Positions 51,026-60,859 are shown, numbered from the stretch's first letter. The stretch: 64,000 nt of DNA from Butyrivibrio sp. YAB3001 (GCF_900112195.1 NZ_FOKR01000009.1:62001-126000), one strand, 5' to 3'. The notes: generated by a model not told the origin, from the letters alone. Numbers and translations are program-made.

Positions 51026-51271
51026 ATGTTGGCTTTTGTTCAGAAGGATTATCACAACCAGGGTATCGGTAAAGCTCTCTTTGAGCATGTTTTGCATGAG
51101 ATAAGTGCTGCTAATAATTCTGCTTCAACTATTACAGTTAATGCATCACCATATGCTGTAGGATTCTATGAAAAACTTGGCTTTACTGCAACTTCAGAAG
51201 AGCAGGAAAAACATGGAATTCGATTTGTGCCGATGAAGTACGCGATTGAAGATATTAGATTTGAGTTATAA
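51026..51271 (+). pseudogene. C-terminal half of a GNAT acetyltransferase
   Basis: 81 codons: FVQKDYHNQGIGKALFEHVL is the acetyl-CoA-binding motif A, and SPYAVGFYEKLGFTATSEEQEKHGIRFVPMKY is motif B and the C-terminus. The N-terminal half is missing and an in-frame stop lies at 51005-51007 inside the attachment core. So the gene was probably cut by element insertion or rearrangement. Confidence 0.75.
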
Positions 51272-51287
51272 ATAAAGCCGGTATTCA

Positions 51288-51330
51288 CAGCAGTTTGCAA
51301 TCGTTATTCGATTGTAAGCTGTTTATTTAT
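51288..51330 (+). terminator. Stem-loop after the GNAT fragment
   Basis: CAGTTTGCAATCG with CGATTGTAAGCTG (two G-T pairs), TTATT loop, followed by TTTATTTAT. Confidence 0.6.
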
Positions 51331-51559
51331 GAATCCTTGGGGTTCATCAAGAAAGAAAGCGGGAATCTGCTGACTGCGTATTGGAAAGTGCCAGACGATA
51401 AGGCTGTGCAGAATTGTATGAATTGATACGTGATAGGATAGGTGCAATAATTGGGAGCCCTGAACAGTAAAAACTACAGTTAAATAAATATACAATAACT
51501 TTTACAGTTAATATAATAATATATTAGTATATGGGCTAAATACGAAATGGGGGATTTCT

Positions 51560-52651
51560 ATGATTCTAAAAACATCGCAGAACGGTCAGGAACTTGAGAA
51601 TGGAAGTGAAATACTTGAATTTATAGATGTTCCGGAGGAAGACGCACTTAAACTATATTCACCTGTAACTAATGCGCTTGTTGTGGTGAAATGCGGCAGC
51701 AGGCATCTTCTTGGCTTTAATAAATGGCGCAGGCGCTTTGAGATATTCGGAGGGTGTCGTGAGGAAGGTGAAACTCTAAGGGAATGCATTGTCAGAGAAA
51801 CTGAGGAGGAATTAGGCCTTAAGGATGTTGCTTTCGAATATATAGGGCTTGTGCATTACAATATGGCGCCGTCATACTTTAGCAAGGAATGGCATGAGGA
51901 ATATGGTGCATTGTATGGACTGACTGTTTCAGAGGATAGATTGCCTGAAATAGAAAAAGCACGAACAGATAAGGAAGAGATAGAAAGACTTGCCTTTTAC
52001 GACGATATTAAGGGAAAAGAAGTTGTTGCTCAGATAGACGAATATCTGCTAGGTTTGTATGACGATGTTGTACCAACGATAGATGTGGCAAAAGAGCTTT
52101 TAAAAGAGGCAGCAGGCCTTAATCCCGGTCCGTGGGAGAGGCATAGTGAAAATGTGGCATTGGCTGCAAGAATGATAGCCAAGGAGTGTGATGATCTTAA
52201 CCCGGATAAAGCATATGTTTTAGGGCTTCTTCATGATATCGGAAGAAGATTTGGTGTAAGCTTTTTGGCACATGTTTATGATGGGTATCATTTTCTTTTG
52301 GAAAGAGGCTATAAGGATGCAGCGAGGATTGCGTTAACACATTCTTTTAACCTGTGCAAACTTGAAGATTATGTAGGAAAATTTGATATCTCAGAGGAAA
52401 AGCAGGATGAGCTCAGGAGCCTATTAGCATCAATTAAATTAGATGATTATGATTATCTCATACAGCTTTGTGATGCGCTGGCGCTGCCTGAGGGAATCGT
52501 GCCTGTTGAACAGAGGATGAACGATGTAAAGAGCAGACATGGTTACTATCCTCAGGATAAATGGGACAGAAATCTTTTCCTGAAAGAATACTTTGAGAAT
52601 AAGATGGGAAAAGACTTGTATGAGGTTCTAATGCAGACAAATAAAAACTAA
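51560..52651 (+). CDS. Nudix hydrolase fused to an HD-domain phosphohydrolase
   Basis: 363 residues. The N-terminal Nudix domain has a perfect Nudix box (G-x5-E-x7-REUxEExGU) at about 64-87, within GGCREEGETLREC and RETEEELGL. The C-terminal HD domain (about 185-340) has His in ERHSENVA, the HD pair in LLHDIGRRF near 225, and Asp in QLCDAL. Both halves usually act on nucleotide phosphates, so the fusion may clean or recycle a modified nucleotide. A GGGGG site precedes the ATG. It stands alone downstream of the island. Confidence 0.85.
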   Translation: MILKTSQNGQELENGSEILEFIDVPEEDALKLYSPVTNALVVVKCGSRHLLGFNKWRRRFEIFGGCREEGETLRECIVRETEEELGLKDVAFEYIGLVHYNMAPSYFSKEWHEEYGALYGLTVSEDRLPEIEKARTDKEEIERLAFYDDIKGKEVVAQIDEYLLGLYDDVVPTIDVAKELLKEAAGLNPGPWERHSENVALAARMIAKECDDLNPDKAYVLGLLHDIGRRFGVSFLAHVYDGYHFLLERGYKDAARIALTHSFNLCKLEDYVGKFDISEEKQDELRSLLASIKLDDYDYLIQLCDALALPEGIVPVEQRMNDVKSRHGYYPQDKWDRNLFLKEYFENKMGKDLYEVLMQTNKN

Positions 52652-52722
52652 ATGATATTAAAGTGTGTAGAATCAACAAAAATCATTGGTTGGCTTTCAT
52701 GATATATAGCCTTTGATGCACC

Positions 52723-53613
52723 TCATACATGATAAAGAAGCCTTTTTGCAAAGGTGTTTCTGTAGTTGCTTGGAGTTAATCCTATTGTGGCTTTGAAGGT
52801 TCGGGAGAAGTTGTGAACATCTGAAAAGCCGACAGCGCTTGCTATTTCTGTGATTGACTTGTTACTGTCGGTAAGGAGAAAGCAGGCGGTGTCCATTTTT
52901 TGAGAAATTACAAATTGCTTTAGTGAACTTCCGTGTATTTCGCTGAAAAGGTGAGAGAGGTATTTGGGGCTATAGCCAAAAGTATCTGCAATCTCACCTA
53001 TTTTTATATTCTTAGAGATGTTGCGTTTTATATAATCTGCGATATCAGAGTAAATCTGTTTCTGGCCGAGAGGGTCTTTTTCTAATGTGTTTTCTGCGGT
53101 AAATTGACCATAAAGCATCGCTATAATGGCTGTGGTCATAACGTCCAATGTCATATCCGGATAATTGTTCCTTTCAAGATCCTGAAGCTGCTTCATTTCG
53201 ATGGCTATTTTTTCAAAACGAGGTATAGGCGCAGTCTGAGGAATGATAAAACATCCATGTTTCTGATATGCCGGAAATTCGTCACTGTCTATAATTGCAG
53301 GAAAAGGTTCAATATCTGCTGTGAAGTGAACCCAATAGAAAGCGCAGTAGGACTTCTTGAAGCCTTCACGCATGGATTTGCTTGGGGGCAGGATAAGGTA
53401 TTCGCCGGCATTTACCGTGAAATCTATTTCCATATATTCCAGGTAAAGAGTTCCTTCTGTGACAACAATAAGCTCATAATCGCATAAAAGCGGCATTTTA
53501 AGATGCTTCCAGTCTGAGGAGAGCGCCACAAATTTGCCTGAGCGTAAATAATGAAGGGGATTTTTTCCCGGGAAAATAAGATAATTTGATTTGTTAGTCC
53601 TTTTTATAGCCAT
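52723..53613 (-). CDS. AraC-family transcriptional regulator
   Basis: 296 residues: an N-terminal cupin-like sugar-binding domain (about 25-160, YLEYMEIDFTVNAGEYLILPP) and two C-terminal helix-turn-helix motifs (IKIGEIADTFGYSPKYLSHLFSEIHG and KSITEIASAVGFSDVHNFSRTFKATIGLTPSNYR). It is divergent from the GH127 gene 228 bases away and most likely activates it in response to an arabinose-containing sugar. Confidence 0.9.
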   Translation of the reverse strand: MAIKRTNKSNYLIFPGKNPLHYLRSGKFVALSSDWKHLKMPLLCDYELIVVTEGTLYLEYMEIDFTVNAGEYLILPPSKSMREGFKKSYCAFYWVHFTADIEPFPAIIDSDEFPAYQKHGCFIIPQTAPIPRFEKIAIEMKQLQDLERNNYPDMTLDVMTTAIIAMLYGQFTAENTLEKDPLGQKQIYSDIADYIKRNISKNIKIGEIADTFGYSPKYLSHLFSEIHGSSLKQFVISQKMDTACFLLTDSNKSITEIASAVGFSDVHNFSRTFKATIGLTPSNYRNTFAKRLLYHV

Positions 53614-53841
53614 TTGTCTGCCAATCCTTTTAACACCAAAAATGAAAAAATAACACCATTTGGATAAATATTAACACAAATTGTAAAAATTAATCCACTA
53701 TAGCACGATGAAATAAGGAATTATTAAGTTTGGAAAAAATGACACTTTATCGATAAGTCAGCTATTTAACCACTTTGCAATATGGGATAATCTAGTACAG
53801 TGGTTTTTGAATATTAAGAAATTCAGATGGGGTGAAAAGAA

Positions 53842-55791
53842 ATGGAAAGTTTATGGAAAAGCGTTCCTCATGGAAACGTCAAAGTGACAGATGTTTATTA
53901 CGATGAGGCACTCAAGATTGATGTGAAGAACATGCTTCTTCTAGATGTGGATAGGCTCCTGGCGGGATTCAGGGAGGCAGCAGGATTTATTGCGGGTCTT
54001 GACGCGGATGCCAGAGAAAAGCTGATGAAGGGTAAAAAACGTTATGGCGGTATGTGGGAAGATGGCATGATAGGCGGCCATACACTTGGGCACTATATCA
54101 CTGCGATGGCGCAGGCAATGGCAAATCCGGGACTTTCACAGGAGATGCAGGCTGAAGTTGCAAAAAAGCTTGAATATGTGATTGACGCGCTCAAAGAGTG
54201 TCAGGATTACACTGTCGGAACTGAGTATGAGGGATTTATTTTTGGTGCAAATCTTCCTACAAAGGAGTTTCAGGAAAATCCGGCTCTTCAGTTTGATAAC
54301 GTGGAAAAAGGACTTGGAGAGATTTTTACACAGGCATGGGTTCCGTGGTATACAATGCACAAAATTCTGACGGGATTAAATGCTGCGTTTAGAGTAGCAG
54401 GAAATGAAAAGGCTTTGCAGGTTGCAAATTCACTTGGAAAATGGATTTCAAACCGTACAAAGAAGTGGGATAAAGAGACGCACAGAACTGTACTTGGAAT
54501 AGAGTATGGCGGGATGAACGATTGCCTCTATGAACTTTATCAGATAAACAAAGATCTCAATGAGAAAAACAGTAATCTTTGCGATTCTTCATATGAGGAG
54601 TTTAAGGAAGCAGCTCACTGTTTTGATGATGAAACGCTTTTTGAGAAGATTTTTTCGGGAAAAGAAAATGTTCTAAATAATACACATGCAAACACTACAA
54701 TTCCGAAGTTTATTGGCGCGCTTGCCAGATATGAAGTTGATCATAATGAAGCAAAATACCTGGAATATGCAAAAGCGTTCTGGGATATGGTTGTTCTGCA
54801 CCATACATATGTGACTGGTGGCAACAGTGAAGATGAGCACTTCGGAGAAGACGATGTTCTTGATAAGGAACGAACAAACGTCAACAATGAAACGTGCAAT
54901 ACCTACAACATGCTTAAGTTTTCCAAGAGACTTTTTGAGGCTACCGGGGAAAAGAAATATCTTGAATATGTGGAAAGAACTCTGATAAACGCAATCATGG
55001 CTTCACAGAACCATGAAACCGGATTTACTACATATTTTCAGCCCATGGCAACAGGCTACCACAAGGTATTTAACACTCTTGATGGCAATTTCTGGTGCTG
55101 CACAGGAACAGGTTATGAGAATTTTACCAAACTTCAGAGAGGCATATATTATCAGGGAAAAGAAAAAATGCTGATTGCGTTGTATCTTGCTTCGGAGTGC
55201 AAGATGGGAGACTATTCGATAAAACAGGATTGTGATCTTTCAAAAAGTGATGAGATAAGAATTACAATCACACCAAATGAAGGAAGAACAGTTAATGACG
55301 ATATATGGCTTCGCAAACCGGAATGGATTTGTGGCAAACCGGATGTAAAGATTGAAGGAACTAACGAAAAGGCAGAAGAAAAAGAAGGATTTTTTGTCAT
55401 ACCAAACGATTTTTTAACGAAAGAAACTACAATTGTTGTCAGATTCCCCATGTCTATATCATGCACGAATCTTCAGGATGGCATGGATACATATGCTTTT
55501 TCATATGGACCATTTGTATTATCGGCAAGGCTCGGAACTGCCAAAATAAGCACAACTTCCCATGGAGTTGCTGTAAGTGTTTCGGCATCCAGGAGTGTTG
55601 AAAGTGACCACTTAAAAGTTACAGCTGAAAAATCAGTGGATGAATATATCAAAAACATCGATAAGTACCTGATAAAGAGAGAAGGTCAGATGGAATTTGA
55701 TCTTACCGGAGTATCTAAGGATCTGGTATTTACAACTCACTATAACCAGTACAAAGAAAGCTATGGTATATATTGGGCATTCGAGTGCTGA
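53842..55791 (+). CDS. GH127-type beta-L-arabinofuranosidase
   Basis: 649-residue cytoplasmic enzyme predicted to release L-arabinofuranose from plant or glycoprotein sugars. The alpha/alpha barrel (formerly DUF1680) carries GGHTLGHYI, Glu350 and Cys352 in NNETCNTYNM and the Cys pair 419-420 in FWCCTGTGYEN. In the characterised family member the same four positions (E, C, C, C) bind zinc and one Cys is the nucleophile, so the site is complete. GGGGTGAAAAG precedes the ATG. It is controlled probably by the divergent AraC protein. A terminator follows. Confidence 0.9.
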   Translation: MESLWKSVPHGNVKVTDVYYDEALKIDVKNMLLLDVDRLLAGFREAAGFIAGLDADAREKLMKGKKRYGGMWEDGMIGGHTLGHYITAMAQAMANPGLSQEMQAEVAKKLEYVIDALKECQDYTVGTEYEGFIFGANLPTKEFQENPALQFDNVEKGLGEIFTQAWVPWYTMHKILTGLNAAFRVAGNEKALQVANSLGKWISNRTKKWDKETHRTVLGIEYGGMNDCLYELYQINKDLNEKNSNLCDSSYEEFKEAAHCFDDETLFEKIFSGKENVLNNTHANTTIPKFIGALARYEVDHNEAKYLEYAKAFWDMVVLHHTYVTGGNSEDEHFGEDDVLDKERTNVNNETCNTYNMLKFSKRLFEATGEKKYLEYVERTLINAIMASQNHETGFTTYFQPMATGYHKVFNTLDGNFWCCTGTGYENFTKLQRGIYYQGKEKMLIALYLASECKMGDYSIKQDCDLSKSDEIRITITPNEGRTVNDDIWLRKPEWICGKPDVKIEGTNEKAEEKEGFFVIPNDFLTKETTIVVRFPMSISCTNLQDGMDTYAFSYGPFVLSARLGTAKISTTSHGVAVSVSASRSVESDHLKVTAEKSVDEYIKNIDKYLIKREGQMEFDLTGVSKDLVFTTHYNQYKESYGIYWAFEC

Positions 55792-55795
55792 AAAA

Positions 55796-55831
55796 ATCTC
55801 TCCTATGGAAAAAATAAACCATAGGAGAGAT
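55796..55831 (+). terminator. Terminator after the GH127 gene
   Basis: Perfect 13-base stem ATCTCTCCTATGG with CCATAGGAGAGAT; the T run is short. Confidence 0.75.
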
Positions 55832-55944
55832 ATCTTTGTAAATTTGCGTGTATATACTGTGACTCTGTTAGAATATGATTAAAATGACTTGCATGGCAAT
55901 TGACTTGGAAGGGTCAATTTGCCCACTATACATGAATAATCGAA

Positions 55945-56298
55945 TCAATTAGCGGAAGCCTCTGATTCTGTAGTCTCAGTTGAGGTTTCTGTTTCAGTTG
56001 TTTCCTCTGAAGAACTCTCTGCAGAAGCTTCGGAAGTGTCTGCTGTTCCTTCCTCAGTTGTCTCAGATACAGTTGCATCAGTAGCATCTGTTGATACTTC
56101 TGTAGCGGAAGCATCAGAAGATGAGTTTGATGCGCTGACTTTATTCCAAACAATTGAACCGGCAATGGCAATAACGATGGCAGCAACAACGACTATGCTG
56201 GAAATCTTTATGATTTTATTTCTCTTTTTCTGCTTGGCGATTCTTTCTTTACGACCTGCTTTTTCTTTTTTGTAAGCGTCTATTTTTTCCTGACTCAT
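55945..56298 (-). CDS. Single-pass membrane protein with Ser/Thr/Glu-rich tail
   Basis: 117 residues: a very basic N-terminal 30 residues (KKEKAGRKERIAKQKKRNK), one membrane segment (about 31-51), then about 65 residues made almost only of S, T, E, A and D. The basic end should be inside, the acidic tail outside. The low-complexity tail resembles mucin-like spacers. No domain is recognisable. Confidence 0.65.
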   Translation of the reverse strand: MSQEKIDAYKKEKAGRKERIAKQKKRNKIIKISSIVVVAAIVIAIAGSIVWNKVSASNSSSDASATEVSTDATDATVSETTEEGTADTSEASAESSSEETTETETSTETTESEASAN

Positions 56299-56590
56299 AG
56301 TTTTTCCCCATTTCTATAGTTTTGAATTTGTGTTGTGCATTTACACAAGAATATATTATACTCCAATTGTGAATAAAATGATAAATAAATATGTGGGATT
56401 TATGTTTTAAACTATACATTCTTTGTTGCACGAAAAATGTAGTAAATGCGTGCTTCTGAAAATTTTTTAATAACATATATCATATTAAATCATTAAGCCT
56501 GTGTGTCTGTGAATATTTATCAGCATTGCCAAAGCAATTCTTTAGTGCTGAATATTATCACATCAGTATAACTATATTTATAATACAAAA
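56299..56590. other. Non-coding stretch before the dus gene
   Basis: AT-rich; I see no gene, hairpin or clear promoter apart from the cre-like site listed next to it. Confidence 0.4.
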
Positions 56591-56604
56591 TGAAAACGCT
56601 TACA
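56591..56604 (+). promoter_or_regulatory. Perfect cre-like (CcpA) site
   Basis: TGAAAACGCTTACA fits the Firmicutes catabolite-response consensus TGWAANCGNTNWCA at every position, 24 bases before the dus start. CcpA binding there would probably repress; this is by consensus only. Confidence 0.5.
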
Positions 56605-56627
56605 TTTTAATAAGGATGGAATAGAAA

Positions 56628-57704
56628 ATGAAATTTTATTTTGCGCCGATGGAAGGGATTACACTTTATCCTTTGCGAAATGTTCATCATATGATGTTTG
56701 GGCAGCAGATTGACAAATATTACACACCATTTCTTACTGCTGCACACACATTTCATTTTAAGAAAAGAGAAAAAAGAGATGTGCAGCCGGAATTTGCCCG
56801 AGGGTTTGAAAACTTCGGAGAGGAGATAGTGCCGCAGATCATGTCAGGGAGCGCAGATACGTTTGTCTGGGCAGCCAAGCAGATGAAGGAACTTGGATAT
56901 AATGAGGTCAACCTCAATGTGGGATGTCCTGCGCCGACGGTGACAAACAGGCATAAGGGAGCAGGTCTTTTACTGGATGTTGAGCATCTTGATAATATGC
57001 TATCGGGCATCTTTGATGAAATGACTGATTCATATGAAAAATCGCAGATATCTGTAAAGACAAGGCTTGGCTTTTATGATGAAGAAGAGGCAACGGAACT
57101 CATGAAGGTCTATGCCAAATATCCGATAAAAGAGCTTATTATCCATGCGAGAGTAAGAGAGGATTTTTATCGCGGGCAGCCAAGAATCGATGCCTATAAG
57201 AATGCTGTCAAAGTTTACCGAGAAAACGGCGGCAAGGCTGAAATCTGTTACAATGGCGATATTACAAGTGCGGAAGATTTTTGGAAGCGCTTTTCGAATG
57301 AGAAGCCTGAGGGAAAAGAATGTTCAACTACAGATTTAAGTATTGATAGCGATAATACTGCTAGTCAGGAAAAGAATGGTGCCTATACAGATGGCTATCC
57401 TGACTCAGTTATGATAGGAAGGGGCCTTTTGGCAAATCCTGCTTTGGTAAGAGAAATAAATGGCGGAGAGAAGCTTAAGCCTGGTGAATTAAAAGAATAC
57501 CTCGACAGATTATACCGTGGGTATGAAGAATTTATCCCCGAGGAAAGAAATGTTATCTTTAAAATGCTGGAGCATTGGGCGTTTCTTATTCCTCATTTTG
57601 AAAACAGTGAAAAATACATTAAAGCGATTCGCAAATCAAGAAGTAAGAGCGAGTACATGGCGGCAGTCAACAATATTTTCGCTGGTACTGAATTTACTAA
57701 TTAA
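56628..57704 (+). CDS. tRNA-dihydrouridine synthase family protein
   Basis: Flavin enzyme reducing specific uridines of tRNA. 358 residues. It starts with FYFAPMEGIT, has the catalytic Cys in NVGCPAPTVTNRHKGAG (near residue 100), IHARVREDFY (near 174) and, after an insertion, the phosphate loop SVMIGRGLLANPALVREI. The insertion (about residues 222-258, rich in Ser, Asp and Lys) interrupts the usual NGDI..G..VMIGRG sequence and is odd for the family. The ribosome site is AAGGATGG. Confidence 0.87.
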   Translation: MKFYFAPMEGITLYPLRNVHHMMFGQQIDKYYTPFLTAAHTFHFKKREKRDVQPEFARGFENFGEEIVPQIMSGSADTFVWAAKQMKELGYNEVNLNVGCPAPTVTNRHKGAGLLLDVEHLDNMLSGIFDEMTDSYEKSQISVKTRLGFYDEEEATELMKVYAKYPIKELIIHARVREDFYRGQPRIDAYKNAVKVYRENGGKAEICYNGDITSAEDFWKRFSNEKPEGKECSTTDLSIDSDNTASQEKNGAYTDGYPDSVMIGRGLLANPALVREINGGEKLKPGELKEYLDRLYRGYEEFIPEERNVIFKMLEHWAFLIPHFENSEKYIKAIRKSRSKSEYMAAVNNIFAGTEFTN

Positions 57705-57745
57705 ACAATAAATTATTTATGTGAAATTACAGAGATACGAATTTA

Positions 57746-57850
57746 ATGTGCCCTTTCTGTGAAAATGGTTCAGTGACAGATATGTTTTGTGGAGAATTTG
57801 CAAGGTGCGAAAACTGTAATCATTTAAGAATACATATAAATTTGGCATGA
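57746..57850 (+). CDS. Possible 34-aa zinc-ribbon peptide
   Basis: ATG at 57746; CPFC at residues 2-5 and CENC at 21-24 form a four-Cys zinc-ribbon-like spacing. The ribosome site is weak. It stops 3 bases before the terminator stem. It could also be a fragment of a longer zinc-ribbon gene. Confidence 0.35.
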   Translation: MCPFCENGSVTDMFCGEFARCENCNHLRIHINLA

Positions 57851-57853
57851 ATA

Positions 57854-57900
57854 AAAAAATCAGAAATGATAGCGTGATAACTGATCATTTCTGATTTTTT
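57854..57900. terminator. Bidirectional terminator between dus and cysE
   Basis: AAAAAATCAGAAATGAT pairs with ATCATTTCTGATTTTTT (17 bases) over a 13-base loop. It works for both convergent genes. Confidence 0.9.
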
Positions 57901-57919
57901 GTTTCATGTAATATTCTTA

Positions 57920-57949
57920 TCGATTAAAATCGCTTTGCTATGAATGCGC
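57920..57949. repeat. Dispersed repeat, partial copy
   Basis: About 24 of 30 bases match 39331-39360 within the structured intergenic repeat (CGAT.AAAA.CGCT..GCTATG.ATGCGC). Confidence 0.5.
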
Positions 57950-57970
57950 TTTCTTGGGATTAGTGTATAT

Positions 57971-58864
57971 TTATTTCTGCATCGAAATCTTACTCTCCGG
58001 TGGAACAGATTCCGTGATGAAAGCATTTGCTCCGATAACTGAGCCTTCACCAATGACTGTCTCGCCACCAAGTATGGAAGCTCCTGCGTAGATAGTAACA
58101 TTGTTCTCGATTGTGGGATGTCTTTTGACACCCTTAAGTGCCTGTCCGCCGCGGGTAGAGAGACCACCGATGGTAACGCCCTGGTAAATCTTGACATGTT
58201 CGCCGATTATGGAGGTTTCACCGATTACGATTCCTGTGCCGTGGTCGATCATCAGATATTTTCCAATGGTTGCTCCCGGATGGATATCTATTCCGGTCCT
58301 GCTGTGAGCATACTCGGTCATCATACGAGGGATAAGCGGCACTTTTAAAAGATAAAGCTCATGCGCGATTCTGTTTATTGAAGAAGCAAGAAGTCCCGGA
58401 TAGGAGAGGATTATCTCCCCTTTGCTGTATGCGGCAGGGTCGCCATCGTAGCAGGCCTGCAGGTCTGAGTTGACATATTCTCGTATCTTGGGAATCTTTT
58501 TGAAGAATTCATGTGTGATGCATCTTGCTCCGCAATCCAAAGTTTCATCGGTCGCGTTAATATATTCGGGACTGTGATGGAAAGCAATTGCAATCTGCTT
58601 TTGCAGGTTGTAAATTACGTCTTCTATGACAATTGCGATGCGATTGTTGTCATTATAACTTTTGTAGATTTTGTCTCTTGAGTAGCCGGGATAAATGATT
58701 CGCAGCAGCTTTACCACGATATCTTTTACCGCATCCCTGTCAGGCTGGTTATATACATCCATCTGATCAATGTCGCGACCATTTTCATAATCAGCGAGAA
58801 TAAGATCAACAATGGATTTTATCTCATCTTTGAGTGCATCATTATTACTTTTATTGAAGTCCAT
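57971..58864 (-). CDS. cysE: Serine O-acetyltransferase
   Basis: Makes O-acetylserine from serine and acetyl-CoA, the first step of cysteine synthesis. 297 residues: a helical N-terminal part, the substrate segment SRTGIDIHPGATIG, then the left-handed beta-helix hexapeptide repeats (IDHGTGIVIGETSIIGEHVKIYQ) with the catalytic His in DHGTG. Its N-terminal domain is longer than in short bacterial SATs. Single gene; cysK is not adjacent. Confidence 0.92.
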   Translation of the reverse strand: MDFNKSNNDALKDEIKSIVDLILADYENGRDIDQMDVYNQPDRDAVKDIVVKLLRIIYPGYSRDKIYKSYNDNNRIAIVIEDVIYNLQKQIAIAFHHSPEYINATDETLDCGARCITHEFFKKIPKIREYVNSDLQACYDGDPAAYSKGEIILSYPGLLASSINRIAHELYLLKVPLIPRMMTEYAHSRTGIDIHPGATIGKYLMIDHGTGIVIGETSIIGEHVKIYQGVTIGGLSTRGGQALKGVKRHPTIENNVTIYAGASILGGETVIGEGSVIGANAFITESVPPESKISMQK

Positions 58865-59152
58865 TTTTGCAGTCCTGCCTATCTTTAGTATTCGTAAAGG
58901 TCAGAATTTTCCGCACCTTTTCACCATTATACAATCAATATTCATATGTTAAAAGAAAAAAATAGCCTTCCACTAAATAATTGCAATAAAAATGTCGATA
59001 AAAAGAGTGCAGATGTTATATGGTTCTTTTCTAAATGTGAAATTCACGTTACTGTTCATACAAAAAATGCGCATTTCGTGAGGAAATGATTTGGTCACAT
59101 TTGTACACGGACGTACGGGGAAAAGACGCAAATTTTTGGAGGTACGTGTACT

Positions 59153-60859
59153 ATGTTGAGATCACTTTGGTCTGCTGTTTCCGGCCTTACAACCCATCAG
59201 ATGGAAATGGATGTTATAGGTAATAACATCTCTAATGTTAATACGTCAGCGTTTAAATCCGAGACTACAGGGTTTAAAGATATTCTTTATCAGACAATGA
59301 GATCGGCAGGAGCGCCCGGTAACAACAGGGCAGCAACTAACAGCTCCCAGATTGGTCTTGGTGCAAGAGTTGGCTCTATTTATACCAATATCACAACTCA
59401 AGGATCGGCAATCACGACGAATAATCCATTTGATTTAATGATTACTGGTGATTCGTTCTTTGTAGTGTCTGCAGCTGCTGGTGCCGCTAATCAAGACACG
59501 TTTTTTACAAGAGATGGTAGCTTTTTGATTGATTCTAATGGATATCTTGTTACTCAAGATGGTCTTTATGTTAACTTTTTAGAAGGAACTGGCGTTGGTG
59601 GTGAAGTACCGCTTATTTCAGATGCTACTAAGTCAATAGCTGGTACTGCGACAAGTGAAGCTGTTTTTAAAGGTAACATTGATAGATATGATAATGGTTT
59701 GACCGATGGAAAGACTATAAGTCTTGAAGTGTTTGGAGCGGATGGTAATGTCTATAATCTCAAATTTAATTTGACAGATGCCGGCGATAATGATGATACG
59801 ACATATTTGTTGTCTTTACAGCAAATTATGGATAAGGATGGGAATACTATACGAGGTAATTCAGATAAACTATTATTAAAGTATGGTGCAGCTGATGGCG
59901 AATTGGAAGGGATTATTCCATATACCACTATGTATTATGGTGATAATGAAGAAACACTAGATGAATCTGGAAAAGTAACTGAGACACAATTTAGTGTAAA
60001 TGGTACTATAGGTGTTCATTCTGAATATGGACACAACGTAGTTGGAAAAGATGGGAAGACATATACACTCATTTTTTCTACAGATTATAGTGAGGAAGAA
60101 AATGCAGATTATGATTTCTCATTAACTGGTGTAATAAAACCAGATGGTGAACGAGTTGATTTTGATGAAAGTGTAGCACTGGATTTTGATGGACTAACAG
60201 GACAATTAGTTACTGTCAATGATACTGCGGAAAGTTCATATACTTTTAAATTTGATAAATACGATAAAAAAGATGATAGAAATCTTGATATAGGACCTGT
60301 TGTTGTTGATTTTTCTGAATTGAAAGAGGCTGTTGTTACTGGTAATACATATAAATATGATTTTACTGGCGATGCTTCAGTGCTTGGTTCAATTACGGTT
60401 GATTTTGCATATACACATAATTATGCGGGACAGAATTCTGGTCATGTTAGTAGCATAAATGCATTAAAGGGAAATATCAATGGCGAAAACAAAGGATATG
60501 CTAATGGTGAAATGTCTGGAATTTCAATATCAAACGATGGTTCTATTATTGCAAGTTATACTAGCGGAAGGACGGTTACATTAGCTCAAATAGCAGTTGC
60601 TCAGTTTACTAATGCTATGGGACTGGACAAGGTTGGAACAAACCTATATAAAGCATCGGCTAATTCGGGTGATCCTATGTATTATGATATAACAACAATA
60701 GATGGAACTATCTCATCAGGCGTTTTGGAAGGCAGTAATGTTGACCTGGCAAAAGAGTTCACAGACATGATAACAACTCAGCGTGGATTCCAGGCAAACA
60801 GCAAAGTTATCACCACTTCTGACGAGATTTTACAGATATTAAAGGGATTAAAACCGTGA
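59153..60859 (+). CDS. flgE: Flagellar hook protein (FlgE-type)
   Basis: 568-residue rod/hook-family protein exported by the flagellar type III system. The N-terminal rod signature LRSLWSAVSGLTTHQMEMDVIGNNISNVNT is complete. The C-terminal SNVDLAKEFTDMITTQRGFQANSKVI helix is the D0 end. It is longer than FlgG (about 260) and fits a hook protein with large middle domains (about residues 90-500). The middle is AT-richer than both ends and looks acquired or fast-evolving. GGAGG precedes the ATG. No other flagellar gene is in the window, so the flagellar cluster must be elsewhere. Confidence 0.9.
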   Translation: MLRSLWSAVSGLTTHQMEMDVIGNNISNVNTSAFKSETTGFKDILYQTMRSAGAPGNNRAATNSSQIGLGARVGSIYTNITTQGSAITTNNPFDLMITGDSFFVVSAAAGAANQDTFFTRDGSFLIDSNGYLVTQDGLYVNFLEGTGVGGEVPLISDATKSIAGTATSEAVFKGNIDRYDNGLTDGKTISLEVFGADGNVYNLKFNLTDAGDNDDTTYLLSLQQIMDKDGNTIRGNSDKLLLKYGAADGELEGIIPYTTMYYGDNEETLDESGKVTETQFSVNGTIGVHSEYGHNVVGKDGKTYTLIFSTDYSEEENADYDFSLTGVIKPDGERVDFDESVALDFDGLTGQLVTVNDTAESSYTFKFDKYDKKDDRNLDIGPVVVDFSELKEAVVTGNTYKYDFTGDASVLGSITVDFAYTHNYAGQNSGHVSSINALKGNINGENKGYANGEMSGISISNDGSIIASYTSGRTVTLAQIAVAQFTNAMGLDKVGTNLYKASANSGDPMYYDITTIDGTISSGVLEGSNVDLAKEFTDMITTQRGFQANSKVITTSDEILQILKGLKP

